In this document: in pieces, positions 33,047 through 43,427 of the stretch
Numbering within the stretch: position 1 is the stretch's first letter
Layout: every line of letters starts with the position of its first letter
DNA from: Streptomyces sp. HmicA12
Lineage (GTDB): Bacteria; Actinomycetota; Actinomycetes; Streptomycetales; Streptomycetaceae
Length of the DNA: 64,000 nucleotides
Assembly: GCF_000373565.1 (NCBI RefSeq)
Contig: NZ_KB891800.1
Span: 124,001-188,000, forward strand
Reading direction: 5' to 3'
Notes under the pieces: generated by a model
What the model was told of the DNA's origin: nothing
The model's input: only the letters and a program-made list of their open reading frames with translations
Database searches by the model: none
Program-made: the position numbers and the translations under genes

Positions 33047-33928
33047 CTAGAACAATCCGCCCTGCACTCCGGGCACCTCCCGCACCTCGACGGACGACCC
33101 GGTCACCCCGTCACCGACGCCCTCCAACGGCCACCCGGCCAGCACCCGCGTATCCACCACGAGCCGCCGCCCACCGCGCTCGACGAGATGCAGGTCCGGC
33201 CCGGCGGCGGCCACCACGCGCCCCGCCACCACGGCCCCCTCCGCGAGCCCGCTCACCACGGCGTCGACCCCGTCCACCGCGGCGAGCCCGAACACCTCCG
33301 CGTGCCCGACGACCTCGCAGGGCATCCGCTCCAACGACTCGGGCCACCCGCCCAGTCCCCCGGCGACAGCGTGCGCCCGCGCCAACTCGTCCTCCGCGCC
33401 CCGCGACACCGCCGCGCCCCGCACCACACGCTTGGTCTCGTACGAGATCCGGTCCGGCACCCCGAGCGCCACCCGCAGCAGCTCCTCGGCCCGCCGCGCC
33501 GCCATGAGCGGCCCCCGCCCCAGCCACGTGAAGGCGACGGCGCCCTGCTCCAACAACCGCGCGCTGCCCCTCCCCACCCCCGTGATCCCCACCTTCACGA
33601 GCCCGTCCCCGAACCAGGCCAGATACACGTGGTACGGCCGCGGATCATCGGCCATCGTGTCGGCGGCCACGGACTGCGCCCGGTCGATCCCCGCACACTC
33701 CGCGCACTGCGCCCGCGTCCCGCGCACCGGCACGGCGTCCCACCCCGGGCAGAGTCTGCGCCGCCCGCCCCGCCACACCCCGAGACACCGCCGCGGCCCC
33801 GCGACCCGGAACGCCATGCCCTCCCCGAACCGCACCGCGCTCTCCCGCTCGCTGCCGTCCCCGTCCCCCGTCCACCCGAACATCGGCCCGCCCCCACGCC
33901 ACCGCACCCCGGTGCACCACCACGTCAT
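33047..33928 (-). CDS. DUF2797-family protein
   Basis: 293 aa from ATG 33928 (MTWWCTGVRW). Cysteines AQCAECAGIDRAQ form a knuckle after GxRRCLGVWRGGRRRLCPGWDAVPVRG. Next come YHVYLAWFGDGLVKVGITGVGRGSARLLEQGAVAFTWLGRGPLMAARRAEELL (a GIY-YIG-like turn is suggested by VYLAWFGDGLVKVGIT) and EVxGxAEVFGL. I recognise this as DUF2797, probably zinc-binding and possibly nuclease-like; function unknown. The frame extends upstream but that part has unrelated composition. Confidence 0.75.
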   Translation of the reverse strand: MTWWCTGVRWRGGGPMFGWTGDGDGSERESAVRFGEGMAFRVAGPRRCLGVWRGGRRRLCPGWDAVPVRGTRAQCAECAGIDRAQSVAADTMADDPRPYHVYLAWFGDGLVKVGITGVGRGSARLLEQGAVAFTWLGRGPLMAARRAEELLRVALGVPDRISYETKRVVRGAAVSRGAEDELARAHAVAGGLGGWPESLERMPCEVVGHAEVFGLAAVDGVDAVVSGLAEGAVVAGRVVAAAGPDLHLVERGGRRLVVDTRVLAGWPLEGVGDGVTGSSVEVREVPGVQGGLF

Positions 33929-34036
33929 ACGTCCCAGGATGGCGCACCCCACTGACAACGCCGGGTACACGTACTCGGCCCGATCTGAGTACCCGCGCTC
34001 TGCTCCACCGCCGCTCTCGCGACCACACTCGGACCC

Positions 34037-34429
34037 ATGGACGAACGACTGCCGCACCCCGCCCGCCGCCTCCTGCCGGCCCTCGCCCCGGCCGCGACGG
34101 CACTCGCCGCGTGGGCACTCTGGCTGGGCTGGGACCAGACCCGCGACGTACACCCCGACGGCTCGGTCACCGGCCCCTACGAGGCATGGCAGGTGATCGG
34201 CCTGGTCCTGACCCTGCTGGCCCCGCTCTACTGGTCGGCGTCCCGCCACCACGCCACCGCCGCGGCCCTCGGCACCACCACCGGCCTCACCGCGGCCGCC
34301 GCCTACGACTGGTCGGACGACTCCAGCGGCCTCTTCATGGTCGGCGTCGTCCTGGTCATGCTCGGCAGCCTGGCGGCGACCGGCGCACTCTCCACGGCGA
34401 TCAGCACGGCGAAACGGGGCACGGCCTGA
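34037..34429 (+). CDS. Small multi-span membrane protein, unknown
   Basis: 130 aa with four hydrophobic segments (LAPAATALAAWALWLGW, QVIGLVLTLLAPLYW, AAALGTTTGLTAAAAY, GLFMVGVVLVMLGSLAATGAL) separated by short loops. No catalytic motif. It is divergent from DUF2797, with a promoter-like region between. A strong hairpin follows. Confidence 0.65.
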   Translation: MDERLPHPARRLLPALAPAATALAAWALWLGWDQTRDVHPDGSVTGPYEAWQVIGLVLTLLAPLYWSASRHHATAAALGTTTGLTAAAAYDWSDDSSGLFMVGVVLVMLGSLAATGALSTAISTAKRGTA

Positions 34430-34448
34430 GCCGGCCCCGGGAACAACG

Positions 34449-34480
34449 CAAGAGGCCCCGGATCTCTCCGGGGCCTCTTG
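34449..34480. terminator. Bidirectional hairpin between membrane protein and tRNA-Arg
   Basis: 14-bp perfect stem CAAGAGGCCCCGGA with TCTC loop; serves the + strand gene and the minus-strand tRNA. Confidence 0.88.
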
Positions 34481-34486
34481 TCTGTG

Positions 34487-34559
34487 TGCACTCGGCAGGA
34501 TTCGAACCTGCAACCTTCTGATCCGTAGTCAGATGCTCTATCCGTTAAGCTACGAGTGC
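34487..34559 (-). tRNA. tRNA-Arg (anticodon ACG)
   Basis: Read on the minus strand: acceptor GCACTCG pairs with CGAGTGC, anticodon arm TCTGA-CTACGGA-TCAGA gives ACG, T-loop GGTTCGAATCC. A34 of this tRNA is the substrate of the TadA encoded at 11020. Confidence 0.95.
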
Positions 34560-34720
34560 CTGTTTTTTGTTTTCGCTCTTGTCTTCGTTCCCGGCCTTTC
34601 GGCCCGTCCCGGCGACAAGAAGAACATTACATGACTGCCGCCGCCATGTGAAATCCGATTGCCTCACCCGTTGTGACCTGCGGAAACGCGTCCTGCGCGT
34701 GGTCGAGGCCAGGGAAGCGC

Positions 34721-34752
34721 CGAAGCCCCGGTCCTGGTGGACCGGGGCTTCG
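34721..34752 (-). terminator. Terminator of tRNA-Ser(GCT)
   Basis: 14-bp perfect stem CGAAGCCCCGGTCC with TGGT loop, immediately 3' of the minus-strand tRNA. Confidence 0.85.
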
Positions 34753-34762
34753 GATCTTGCTG

Positions 34763-34853
34763 CGGAGGCGGAGGGATTTGAACCCTCGATGGGCTTTAAG
34801 GCCCAAACCGCATTAGCAGTGCGGCGCCATAGACCGGACTAGGCGACGCCTCC
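34763..34853 (-). tRNA. tRNA-Ser (anticodon GCT)
   Basis: Minus strand: acceptor GGAGGCG / CGCCTCC, anticodon arm CCGCA-CTGCTAA-TGCGG gives GCT, long variable arm, T-loop GGTTCAAATCC. About 200 bp from tRNA-Arg with no gene between. Confidence 0.95.
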
Positions 34854-35013
34854 AGCACATCCCGCAGGCGCGAACGCGAGCGGTTGCGTGCAGATGATGA
34901 CACAGCTGAACGCCGTGTCACCAATCGCCTCCCACGGTACTAGGAGGGCAGGCCACAGAGCAAAGCCCATTGCGGGGCGCAACGTCGTGGCGGGCGAACG
35001 CGTTAGGCACGGC

Positions 35014-35499
35014 ATGCTGTCGCTGCGTCGTCTCTCCCGCCACGTACTCGTCACGTCCGCCGTCTGTGTCGCCTCCGGCGCCGCCCTCGCCGCCCTGCCC
35101 TCGGCCGCGCACGCCGACACCGGGCCGCGGCGCATGCCACCGGCCCCGTTCAGCTCCCTGGACGGGCGCGGGCCCGACCGGCTGACCATCTCCGTCGCCG
35201 ACGCGGGGAACGGGAGCGACGGGACGTACGAGCTGGAGTGCGGGCCGGCCGGTGGCACGCACCCCGATCCGGGCGCGGCCTGCGGGAGGCTCGAGGAGAT
35301 CGGGGCGACGGGGGCCGATCCGTTCGCGCCGGTGCCCGCCGGGGCGCAGTGCACGATGCAGTACGGCGGGGACGCCACCGCGCGCATCACCGGCACCTGG
35401 CACGGGCGGGCCGTCGACGCCTCGTACAAGGTGAGCGACGGATGCCAGATCGCGCGCTGGCGGCAGTTGGATCCCGTGCTGCCTGCTACCGCGCCGTGA
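35014..35499 (+). CDS. Secreted subtilisin inhibitor (SSI family)
   Basis: 161 aa from ATG 35014 (MLSLRRLSRHVLVTSAVCVASGAALAALPSAAHA, a signal peptide). The mature part has four Cys (YELECGPAGGTHPDPGAACGRLEEIGATGADPFAPVPAGAQCTMQYGG...SDGCQIARW), matching the two disulfides of SSI. The reactive loop C113-T-M115-Q-Y corresponds to C-P-M-V-Y of SSI, so M115 is the P1 residue and subtilisin-like proteases are the likely targets. Extracellular. A longer open frame upstream overlaps the tRNA region and is not used. Confidence 0.88.
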   Translation: MLSLRRLSRHVLVTSAVCVASGAALAALPSAAHADTGPRRMPPAPFSSLDGRGPDRLTISVADAGNGSDGTYELECGPAGGTHPDPGAACGRLEEIGATGADPFAPVPAGAQCTMQYGGDATARITGTWHGRAVDASYKVSDGCQIARWRQLDPVLPATAP

Positions 35500-35703
35500 C
35501 CCTGGGTCCACCGGGCACACCGCCCCCGCGCGATCCCCACATCCTCTTCGTGCCCCTCTACGTGGGCTCCCTCTCATCCGGCGCCGCGAGCGCAACGGGT
35601 GCCCGTAGACTCCCTCCCGTGACACGTTGCGCGGCGCGAGGCAAGATGGCCTGCGCGATGGGCACGTCGCGGTAAAGCGGTACATCAGGGAGGAAGCGTC
35701 GTC

Positions 35704-38700
35704 GTGAGCAGCAGGCCATCCCGAGGCGCTGCTCGCCTCGCAGCCATACTCGATGCGCTCCCGGACGCGTTGGTGCTGGTCAACACCAACGGGACCGTGG
35801 TGAACGCCAATTCGATCGCACTTGAGGCTTTTGAGGCGCCCGGCACCGCCCTCGTGGGGCGCGGACTGCTCGATCTGCTGCCGGAGTTCGACTCCCGGCT
35901 GATCCCGGGATCGATGCGCCGCCCCGACACCGTCACCGACGAGCGGGGGCGGACCAAGCCGCACCGCATGGTCGCCCGGCGCACCGACGGCAGCGAGTTC
36001 CCCGTCGAGGTCACCTCCGCGAACCTCGCCGACAGCGCACGGGACGCCGTGGACCCGTACGGATCCTCGTACGGCTCCGGAGGCTCCGGCGTCGGTGGCT
36101 ACAGCGGCACCGAGCTGCTCATGCTCGTGGTGCGCGATCTGTCGGGGACCGTCGACACCGAGGCCGAGCTGGCCCGTTCGCAGCGGCAGACCGAGATGAT
36201 CCTGCGGGCCGCCTCCGAGGGCGTCGTCGGGACCGACACCGACGGGCGGATCGTGCTCGTCAATCCGGCCGCCGCGCAGATCCTCGGCTTCCGCGCCAGT
36301 GACCTGGGCGGACAGGAGCTGCACCAGCTCGTCCTGCACTCACGGGCCGACGGCGAGCCGTTCCCCTACGAGGAGTCGCCGCTCGCCGACACCCTGCGCT
36401 CCGGGCGCAAGCACCGGGTGCGCGGGCAGGTCCTGTGGGCCAAGAACGGCGACCGGCTGCCCGTCGACATGACGACGGCGCCGGTGCGCGACGGGGACCA
36501 ACTGGTCGGCGCCGTGATGACGTTCACCGACCGCCGCCCCTACGACAAGCTGGTCGAGGAGCACGCCGAGGAGATCGCCCGGCGGGACGAGGCCGCCGAG
36601 CAAGAGCGCCAGGAGCGGGCCGAGGAGCTCGCCCGGGTGCGCGAGGAGCTCGGCGCCGAGCTGACCGGCCTGCGCGAGCAGCATGCCGAGGAGCTGTCCG
36701 CCGAGCGGGAGCGGGGCGCCGCCTTCGCCGAGCGCGAGAAGGACCGTTACGAGGCTTTGGCCGCGCGCCACTCGCAGCTGCTCGCCGTGCTCGGGCAGTC
36801 GCTGCGCGGGCCGCTCGACGAACTCCGCCGCGAGCTGGGGCAGCTCGCCGCCGACGACGCGGGCCAGCTGTGGCCCGAGGCGAACCAGGTGCTGCACCAC
36901 CTGTCCGCCGGCTACTCCCGGATCACGACGCTCGTCGACAACGTGCTCGCCTACCAGACCCTTGACGAGGGCGGCTCCCTGCTCGCCCGCACGAAGGTGA
37001 TGCTCGACGCGGTCGTGGCCGCCGGTGTCGACGGGGCCGTCGAGCTGATCGGCCCGGGGCGGGTCCAGTTCGCCGTGCACGCGCCGCCGATGGAGGCCGA
37101 GGTCGACGCCGGCCGGCTCGCCACCGCCCTGGCGCATCTGATCGCCGACGTCGCCGGGATCGACGCCACCGGAAACGCGCGGGTGCCCGCCGCCGGTGCC
37201 GGATACGTCGACAACACCGTGGTCGTGGCCGCGGCGCAGCGCGGCGAGAGCGTCCGCATCGAGGTGCGCGGGCCGTACGCCGGTGGCGATCCGGTGCACG
37301 AGCCGATCGTCCGGGGCATCGTGCGGGCGCACGGCGGCGTGCTGCAGACGCACGAGATGCCGGGCATGAGCGGCAGCGCGTACGTACTTGAAGTGCCGAT
37401 CGGCAGTGGGGCCGGGGTCGTTCCGGCCGCGCCCGTTGCCTCGCCCGCGCGGGTGGCCGAGGAGACCGCGCTCAGCGTGCCCGAGCAGGCCAACGCGGCC
37501 ACCGGGGGCGGGCGGCGGCGTGCGCGCCGGGCCGCAGGGCCCTCGGTCGACTCCTTCCTGGAGAGCGGGCTGCCGGGTGAGACGGCTGCCGCCGCCCCGT
37601 CCGGCGGTACCGGGCGGCGACGCGGGCGGCGTGCCGCCGAAGAGGGCACGGGTGCCGCCGGCGCCGCGGGTGCCACGGGCTCCGCGGAACTGCCCGGCCA
37701 GGCAGGTCCGGGTCAGGCCGGTCAGGCCGGTCAGCCCGGTCAGCCCGTTCAGGCCGGAGACGACGGCACGCAGAACCAGCTTCCGGCGTCCGGTGGCACC
37801 GGACGGCGCCGGGCACGGCCCGCGCAGGGCGGCTCGGCCAGCGAGGGTTCCGTGATGACCGCGGCCGAACACGCGGCGGGTTCCCCGGCGTTGGGCGAGA
37901 CGGTGCCGCCGCAGGGCGTGCCCGCGCCGACCGGCCGCAGGGCCCGGCGTGCCGGGGACCAGGAGCAGGCCGCGCTGCCCGCACTGCCGTCGGGCGCCGC
38001 CGATCAGGGCCAGGGGCAGCAGGGTCAGGGCGGTGAGCTGGAGCTCGCCGGTGCCGGGACAGGTGCCACGGGGCAGCCTTCGGGGCGGCGTGCGCGGCGT
38101 GCGCTCGGTGCCGCGCAGAACCAGGCCGCCGAGGAGCAGGCGGGCCCGCGCGAGGTGTTCGCGCTGCCGCCCGCGCAGGCCGATCGTTCGCCCGAGGCCG
38201 TCGAGACGCCGGTGGCGCCCGAGGCCGCAGGGTCGGCGATGCCCGCGGCGACCACCGCCGCGCCGGATGCCGCGGTTCAGGCCGCTCAGGCACAGGCGCA
38301 GGCACAGGCTCAGGCGCAGGCCGACTCCGGCGACGTACAGCAGAGCAACGACGCCGCACAGGGCACGCACGGCGCACAGGGCGCCGGTGCGCAGCCCCTG
38401 CCGATGCCGCTGCCCGAGGAACAGCAGCACGACGCCGCCGCGCAGCACCCGGCGGAGGACCACACGCCGCCGCAGCCGCACCCGACGCAGAGCACGCCCG
38501 CCCAAGGCACGCCGATGCCGGATGCCGCCCCGGCCGGCGCCACCACCACCGGAACCGGCACCGTGCTGCCGCCGGAGAACGCCTCGCGGCCGCGCGCCGC
38601 ACAGCCGCTGCCCGCCGAGGCCCCGCAGGGCCCGCCCGCACCGGCCGCCGACCCGAACTCGACGCAGGGCCGCGCCTTCAGCGTGCGCACCCTGGGCCAG

Positions 38701-39825
38701 GGCGTGCCGTTCGGCCGGCAGATCGCCCAGCAGCAGCGGGGCGCACAGGTGCCGCCTCGTCCCGGGGCGACGCCCGCGCAGGGCGTGCAGCAGCCGGAGG
38801 CCGGGCAGACACTCGGCGGGGCTTCGGGACGGCGACGCAAGCTGTCCACCCGGCAGGAGCAGCCGGAGGCCTCCGCCACGGAGACTCCCGCGCAGGGGAC
38901 GGCGGCCCGCCCGCACCCCCAGCAGCAGTCCGCGCCGCAGCCGCCGCTGCTGGCGTCGATGAACCCGTCCGAGGGCCGCGGCCGCTCCTACGCGATCGGC
39001 GCCCCCGACCAGGACGCCGACGAGGGCCCCGAGCCGCTGGACGGTCCGGGTGGCGCGGTCGAGGTCGCCAACCGGCCGCAACCGCAGCCGATGGACGACG
39101 AGTTGCCGCCGGAGCCGCTGGACAATCCGCGCCGGCTCCTGGTGTGGCCCGCTCCGGACGTGACGACGCAGCAGGCGCTGAGCGACCGTGGCTACCGCCC
39201 GGTGACCGTGCACTCCCGCGAGGAGGTCGACGCGCAGATCGCGGCGTTCCCGGCCGCGCTCTTCGTCGACCCGCTGACCGGGCCGATCACCCGGACCGCG
39301 CTGCAGTCGCTGCGGCAGGCCGCCGTCGCCGCCGAGGTGCCGGTCCTGGTGACCGCGGGCCTGGGTCAGGCGACGCGCGAGGCCGCGTACGGGGCCGACC
39401 CGGCGGTGCTGCTGAAGGCTCTCGCCCCGCGGGACAGCGAGCAGCACCCGCCGCGGGTTCTGCTGATCGAGGAGCACGAGGAGATCGCGCTCGCGCTGAC
39501 CGCGACCCTCGAGCGGCGCGGGATGCAGGTCGCGCGGGCCGCGAGCGACTCCGACGCGGTGACGCTCGCGGGGCAGATGCGGCCGAACCTGGTGGTGATG
39601 GATCTGCTCCAGGTACGTCGTCGGCGTGCCGGCATCATCGACTGGCTGCGTGCGAACGGCCAGTTGAACCGCACCCCGCTCGTCGTCTACACCGCGGCCG
39701 TGGACACCGCCGACCTGCCGCGGCTCGCGGCGGGGGAGACGGTGCTGTTCCTCGCGGAGCGCTCGACGAGCACCGAGGTGCAGAGCCGGATCGTGGATCT
39801 GCTGGCGAAGATCGGCACCAACTGA
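35704..39825 (+). CDS. Large PAS / degenerate histidine kinase / pseudo-receiver scaffold protein
   Basis: 1373 aa from GTG 35704 with AGGGAGGAAG upstream. Residues about 12-130 PAS1 (LAAILDALPDALVLVNTNGTVVNANS). About 155-280 PAS2 (ILRAASEGVVGTDTDGRIVLVNPAAAQILGF). About 280-355 Glu/Arg coiled coil. About 356-575 HisKA/HATPase-like. The H-box SHELRTPL reads GQSLRGPL, so the phospho-His is Gln365, and no clear N-box exists. About 575-1140 is Ala/Gln/Pro/Gly-rich disorder with six GRR(R)xRR motifs. About 1145-1245 and 1248-1373 are two receiver-like domains; the last keeps D1300 (VVMDLLQ) but lacks the Lys. Cytoplasmic. Likely a sensory pseudokinase; target unknown. Confidence 0.85.
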   Translation: MSSRPSRGAARLAAILDALPDALVLVNTNGTVVNANSIALEAFEAPGTALVGRGLLDLLPEFDSRLIPGSMRRPDTVTDERGRTKPHRMVARRTDGSEFPVEVTSANLADSARDAVDPYGSSYGSGGSGVGGYSGTELLMLVVRDLSGTVDTEAELARSQRQTEMILRAASEGVVGTDTDGRIVLVNPAAAQILGFRASDLGGQELHQLVLHSRADGEPFPYEESPLADTLRSGRKHRVRGQVLWAKNGDRLPVDMTTAPVRDGDQLVGAVMTFTDRRPYDKLVEEHAEEIARRDEAAEQERQERAEELARVREELGAELTGLREQHAEELSAERERGAAFAEREKDRYEALAARHSQLLAVLGQSLRGPLDELRRELGQLAADDAGQLWPEANQVLHHLSAGYSRITTLVDNVLAYQTLDEGGSLLARTKVMLDAVVAAGVDGAVELIGPGRVQFAVHAPPMEAEVDAGRLATALAHLIADVAGIDATGNARVPAAGAGYVDNTVVVAAAQRGESVRIEVRGPYAGGDPVHEPIVRGIVRAHGGVLQTHEMPGMSGSAYVLEVPIGSGAGVVPAAPVASPARVAEETALSVPEQANAATGGGRRRARRAAGPSVDSFLESGLPGETAAAAPSGGTGRRRGRRAAEEGTGAAGAAGATGSAELPGQAGPGQAGQAGQPGQPVQAGDDGTQNQLPASGGTGRRRARPAQGGSASEGSVMTAAEHAAGSPALGETVPPQGVPAPTGRRARRAGDQEQAALPALPSGAADQGQGQQGQGGELELAGAGTGATGQPSGRRARRALGAAQNQAAEEQAGPREVFALPPAQADRSPEAVETPVAPEAAGSAMPAATTAAPDAAVQAAQAQAQAQAQAQADSGDVQQSNDAAQGTHGAQGAGAQPLPMPLPEEQQHDAAAQHPAEDHTPPQPHPTQSTPAQGTPMPDAAPAGATTTGTGTVLPPENASRPRAAQPLPAEAPQGPPAPAADPNSTQGRAFSVRTLGQGVPFGRQIAQQQRGAQVPPRPGATPAQGVQQPEAGQTLGGASGRRRKLSTRQEQPEASATETPAQGTAARPHPQQQSAPQPPLLASMNPSEGRGRSYAIGAPDQDADEGPEPLDGPGGAVEVANRPQPQPMDDELPPEPLDNPRRLLVWPAPDVTTQQALSDRGYRPVTVHSREEVDAQIAAFPAALFVDPLTGPITRTALQSLRQAAVAAEVPVLVTAGLGQATREAAYGADPAVLLKALAPRDSEQHPPRVLLIEEHEEIALALTATLERRGMQVARAASDSDAVTLAGQMRPNLVVMDLLQVRRRRAGIIDWLRANGQLNRTPLVVYTAAVDTADLPRLAAGETVLFLAERSTSTEVQSRIVDLLAKIGTN

Positions 39826-39900
39826 CGCGGCCCAACGGACACGGCACCAACGGACGCGGCACCAACGGACAACGGAGGGCGGCCTGTTCGGCCGTCCCCC

Positions 39901-39914
39901 GTTTCACGTGAAAC
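39901..39914. other. parS centromere site
   Basis: Perfect GTTTCACGTGAAAC, flanked C...A. This is the ParB-binding parS sequence, which in Streptomyces occurs as a cluster of copies around oriC. It lies in the 95-bp gap between the convergent PAS-protein and acyl-CoA ligase genes. No second intact copy was seen in the window; only a half-match GTTTCACGT at about 19287-19295. Confidence 0.9.
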
Positions 39915-39920
39915 ACACCG

Positions 39921-41579
<1,659 letters not shown>

Positions 41580-41722
41580 GGCGTCCTCCCGGTGGGCGCT
41601 ACGGAGCAGTAGGTTTCCGCCGATTCTCACCGCATACCACTCGGTATGTCACTAGTCCCGGGAATGATCGATCAACCGGCCGACCTGCGGACCTCCAGGA
41701 GCCGACCTGCGGACCTCGATGA

Positions 41723-42343
41723 TCAGCTCCGCGCCGGGCGCAACTCCGGGTCCTCCCGGAGCTTCCCGAGAGCCCGCGACACCGCGCTCTTCACCGTGCC
41801 GACGGAGACCCCGAGCACCTCGGCGGTCTGGGCCTCGCTCAGGTCCTCGTAGTACCGCAGGACGACCATCGCCCGCTGCCGCGCGGGCAGCTTCACGATG
41901 GCGCGCCACATCGCGTCGTGCAGCGCCTGCTGCTCGGCCGGGTCCCCAGCGGGCACCACGGGCGGCTCGGGCAGTTCGTCGCAGACGTACTCGTCCACCT
42001 TGCGCTTGCGCCACTGCGAGGTCCGCGTGTTCAGCAGGGCCCTGCGCACATAGCCGTCGAGGGCCCGGTGGTCCTCGATCCGGTCCCACGCGACGTACGT
42101 CTTCGTGAGCGCGGTCTGCAGCAGGTCCTCGGCATCGCAGGGGTTCGCGGTGAGCGACCGGGCGGTGCGCAGCAGCACGGGCTGGCGGGCCCGGACGTAC
42201 GACGCGAACGACGGGTACGTCGTGTGCGCCGGGTGGGCGGCACGCGACGGGTGCGTCCCGGTGGTCCCGTGGTGAGGGCCGGTACGCGGACGCGGCGCAG
42301 GCTCCGATGCGCCGGTGCAGACAGACGCCAGGGTTGCGGTCAT
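41723..42343 (-). CDS. SigE-family ECF-like RNA polymerase sigma factor
   Basis: 206 aa from ATG 42343. A 40-residue Thr/His/Pro-rich leader is followed by sigma region 2 (FASYVRARQPVLLRTARSLTANPCDAEDLLQTALTKTYVAWDRIEDHRALDGYVRRALLNTRTSQWRKRKVDE) and region 4 HTH (LPARQRAMVVLRYYEDLSEAQTAEVLGVSVGTVKSAVSRALGKLR). It belongs to the actinobacterial SigE-type/SigM-like ECF group. No anti-sigma factor gene is next to it. Two CCCTGAG direct repeats lie 124-144 bp upstream. Confidence 0.9.
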   Translation of the reverse strand: MTATLASVCTGASEPAPRPRTGPHHGTTGTHPSRAAHPAHTTYPSFASYVRARQPVLLRTARSLTANPCDAEDLLQTALTKTYVAWDRIEDHRALDGYVRRALLNTRTSQWRKRKVDEYVCDELPEPPVVPAGDPAEQQALHDAMWRAIVKLPARQRAMVVLRYYEDLSEAQTAEVLGVSVGTVKSAVSRALGKLREDPELRPARS

Positions 42344-42466
42344 GGCTCCACGCTATGAGCGCACCCTCCTCCTGCGGATCGGCCGGAGGTCCCGAAGCGG
42401 CGTCCGCCTCAGGTTGTACGCGGGGTGGTAGCCCCACCTCCTGAAGGTGGAGGACGGGGTGAGGAT

Positions 42467-42487
42467 CCCTGAGGGTTCTCCCCTGAG
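42467..42487. promoter_or_regulatory. CCCTGAG direct repeats upstream of the SigE-like gene
   Basis: CCCTGAG at 42467-42473 and 42481-42487, period 14 bp, in the 190-bp gap before the sigma gene (minus strand). This spacing suits a dimeric response-regulator site. Purely a pattern observation. Confidence 0.3.
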
Positions 42488-42535
42488 AGACACCCCCAAC
42501 GTACGCCCACGGAAGCACCCGGCGTCACGCCGGAT

Positions 42536-43375
42536 TCAGCGGACGCGGGCCACGGGAGCGTGCACCAGGTTCCGGTCGACCACCAGGGTGCGACCGCCGT
42601 GCCGCTCCTTCACATTGCCCGCGTACTGGTGGATCCGGCGCTCCGGATGCCAGGCGTGCCGTCTGAGCGAGGGCTCCCGGTACAGGTGGGGACGGGTGTG
42701 CCAGCGCGCGAACCACATCACCGACGGCAGATCCGGCACCCCCGCCCGGCGGGCCGCCTCCATGTGCCGCACCCCTGATCCGGCGCTGCTGTAGAAACCG
42801 GGAACGTAACCGTGTCTGCGCACCTCCCTGTCCCATCCGCGTACGAAGGACAGCGTCCTGCGCGCACACGCCCGCTTCCGATAGTCGTAGGCCTCCATGT
42901 CGAGATAGAGCGGGCTGCGCCGCTGCATGCCGAGCGCCCCGGCCCGGCGCACCGCGTCCCGCGCCTCGCGCACGCCCTGCCTCCACGGATGCCGCCCGAT
43001 GCCCACCCCCTTCTTGTGCCGCGCCTTGACGCAGACCGCCTGCGAACCCACGTACACGGGCAGGACCCCCCACCCCATCCCGTGCACCGCGCGCATCCAC
43101 CCGCGGTTCAGGTTCGGCTGGTGGCGGCAGAACCGGCCGCGGCCGCCGAAGTACACGCCCACCGCCCGGTAGTCGGACGACCTCCACCGGCGCATCGTGT
43201 CCCGCGACGGCGCCGAGCAGACGTCGAAGGCCCAGCCCTTGAAGGTGCGCACCCCGGCGCTCCAGGGCCGGGACGCTCCCTGCCCCGACGCGGAAGCCTC
43301 CGGGAGGGCGGCGCCACCGCCCAGCAGAAGCGCGAGAAAGACCCCGAGTCCCATGATCATCTTTTGTCGGTACAT
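42536..43375 (-). CDS. Secreted glycoside-hydrolase-like (DUF1906) protein
   Basis: 279 aa. Signal peptide MYRQKMIMGLGVFLALLLGGGAALPEASAS; the start could also be M6 or M8. The TIM-barrel-like DUF1906 domain follows: KGWAFDVCSAPSRDTMRRWRSSDYRAVGVYFGGRGRFCRHQ, WGVLPVYVGSQAVCV, SPLYLDMEAYDYRKRACARRTLSFVRGWDREVRRHGYVPGFYSSAGSGV, MWFARWHTRPHLYREPSLRRHAWHPERRIHQYAGNVKE. D-M-E in YLDMEAY is the conserved acidic pair. Cell-envelope or peptidoglycan-related role is inferred from the family. Confidence 0.85.
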   Translation of the reverse strand: MYRQKMIMGLGVFLALLLGGGAALPEASASGQGASRPWSAGVRTFKGWAFDVCSAPSRDTMRRWRSSDYRAVGVYFGGRGRFCRHQPNLNRGWMRAVHGMGWGVLPVYVGSQAVCVKARHKKGVGIGRHPWRQGVREARDAVRRAGALGMQRRSPLYLDMEAYDYRKRACARRTLSFVRGWDREVRRHGYVPGFYSSAGSGVRHMEAARRAGVPDLPSVMWFARWHTRPHLYREPSLRRHAWHPERRIHQYAGNVKERHGGRTLVVDRNLVHAPVARVR

Positions 43376-43427
43376 GGGCCGAGTGAAGGGTCAGCACCCG
43401 TCGGCGGGCCAGGGACACACGCCCCGT

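Noticed and set aside
35646..35675. Nine-codon ORF MACAMGTSR in the leader of the PAS-protein gene
   Set aside because: Has a GAGG upstream but is too short and lacks comparative support to call a leader peptide.
36340..39477. 1045-aa minus-strand frame opposite the PAS protein
   Set aside because: Low-complexity Leu/Arg/Gly composition without motifs; mirror of the coding strand.
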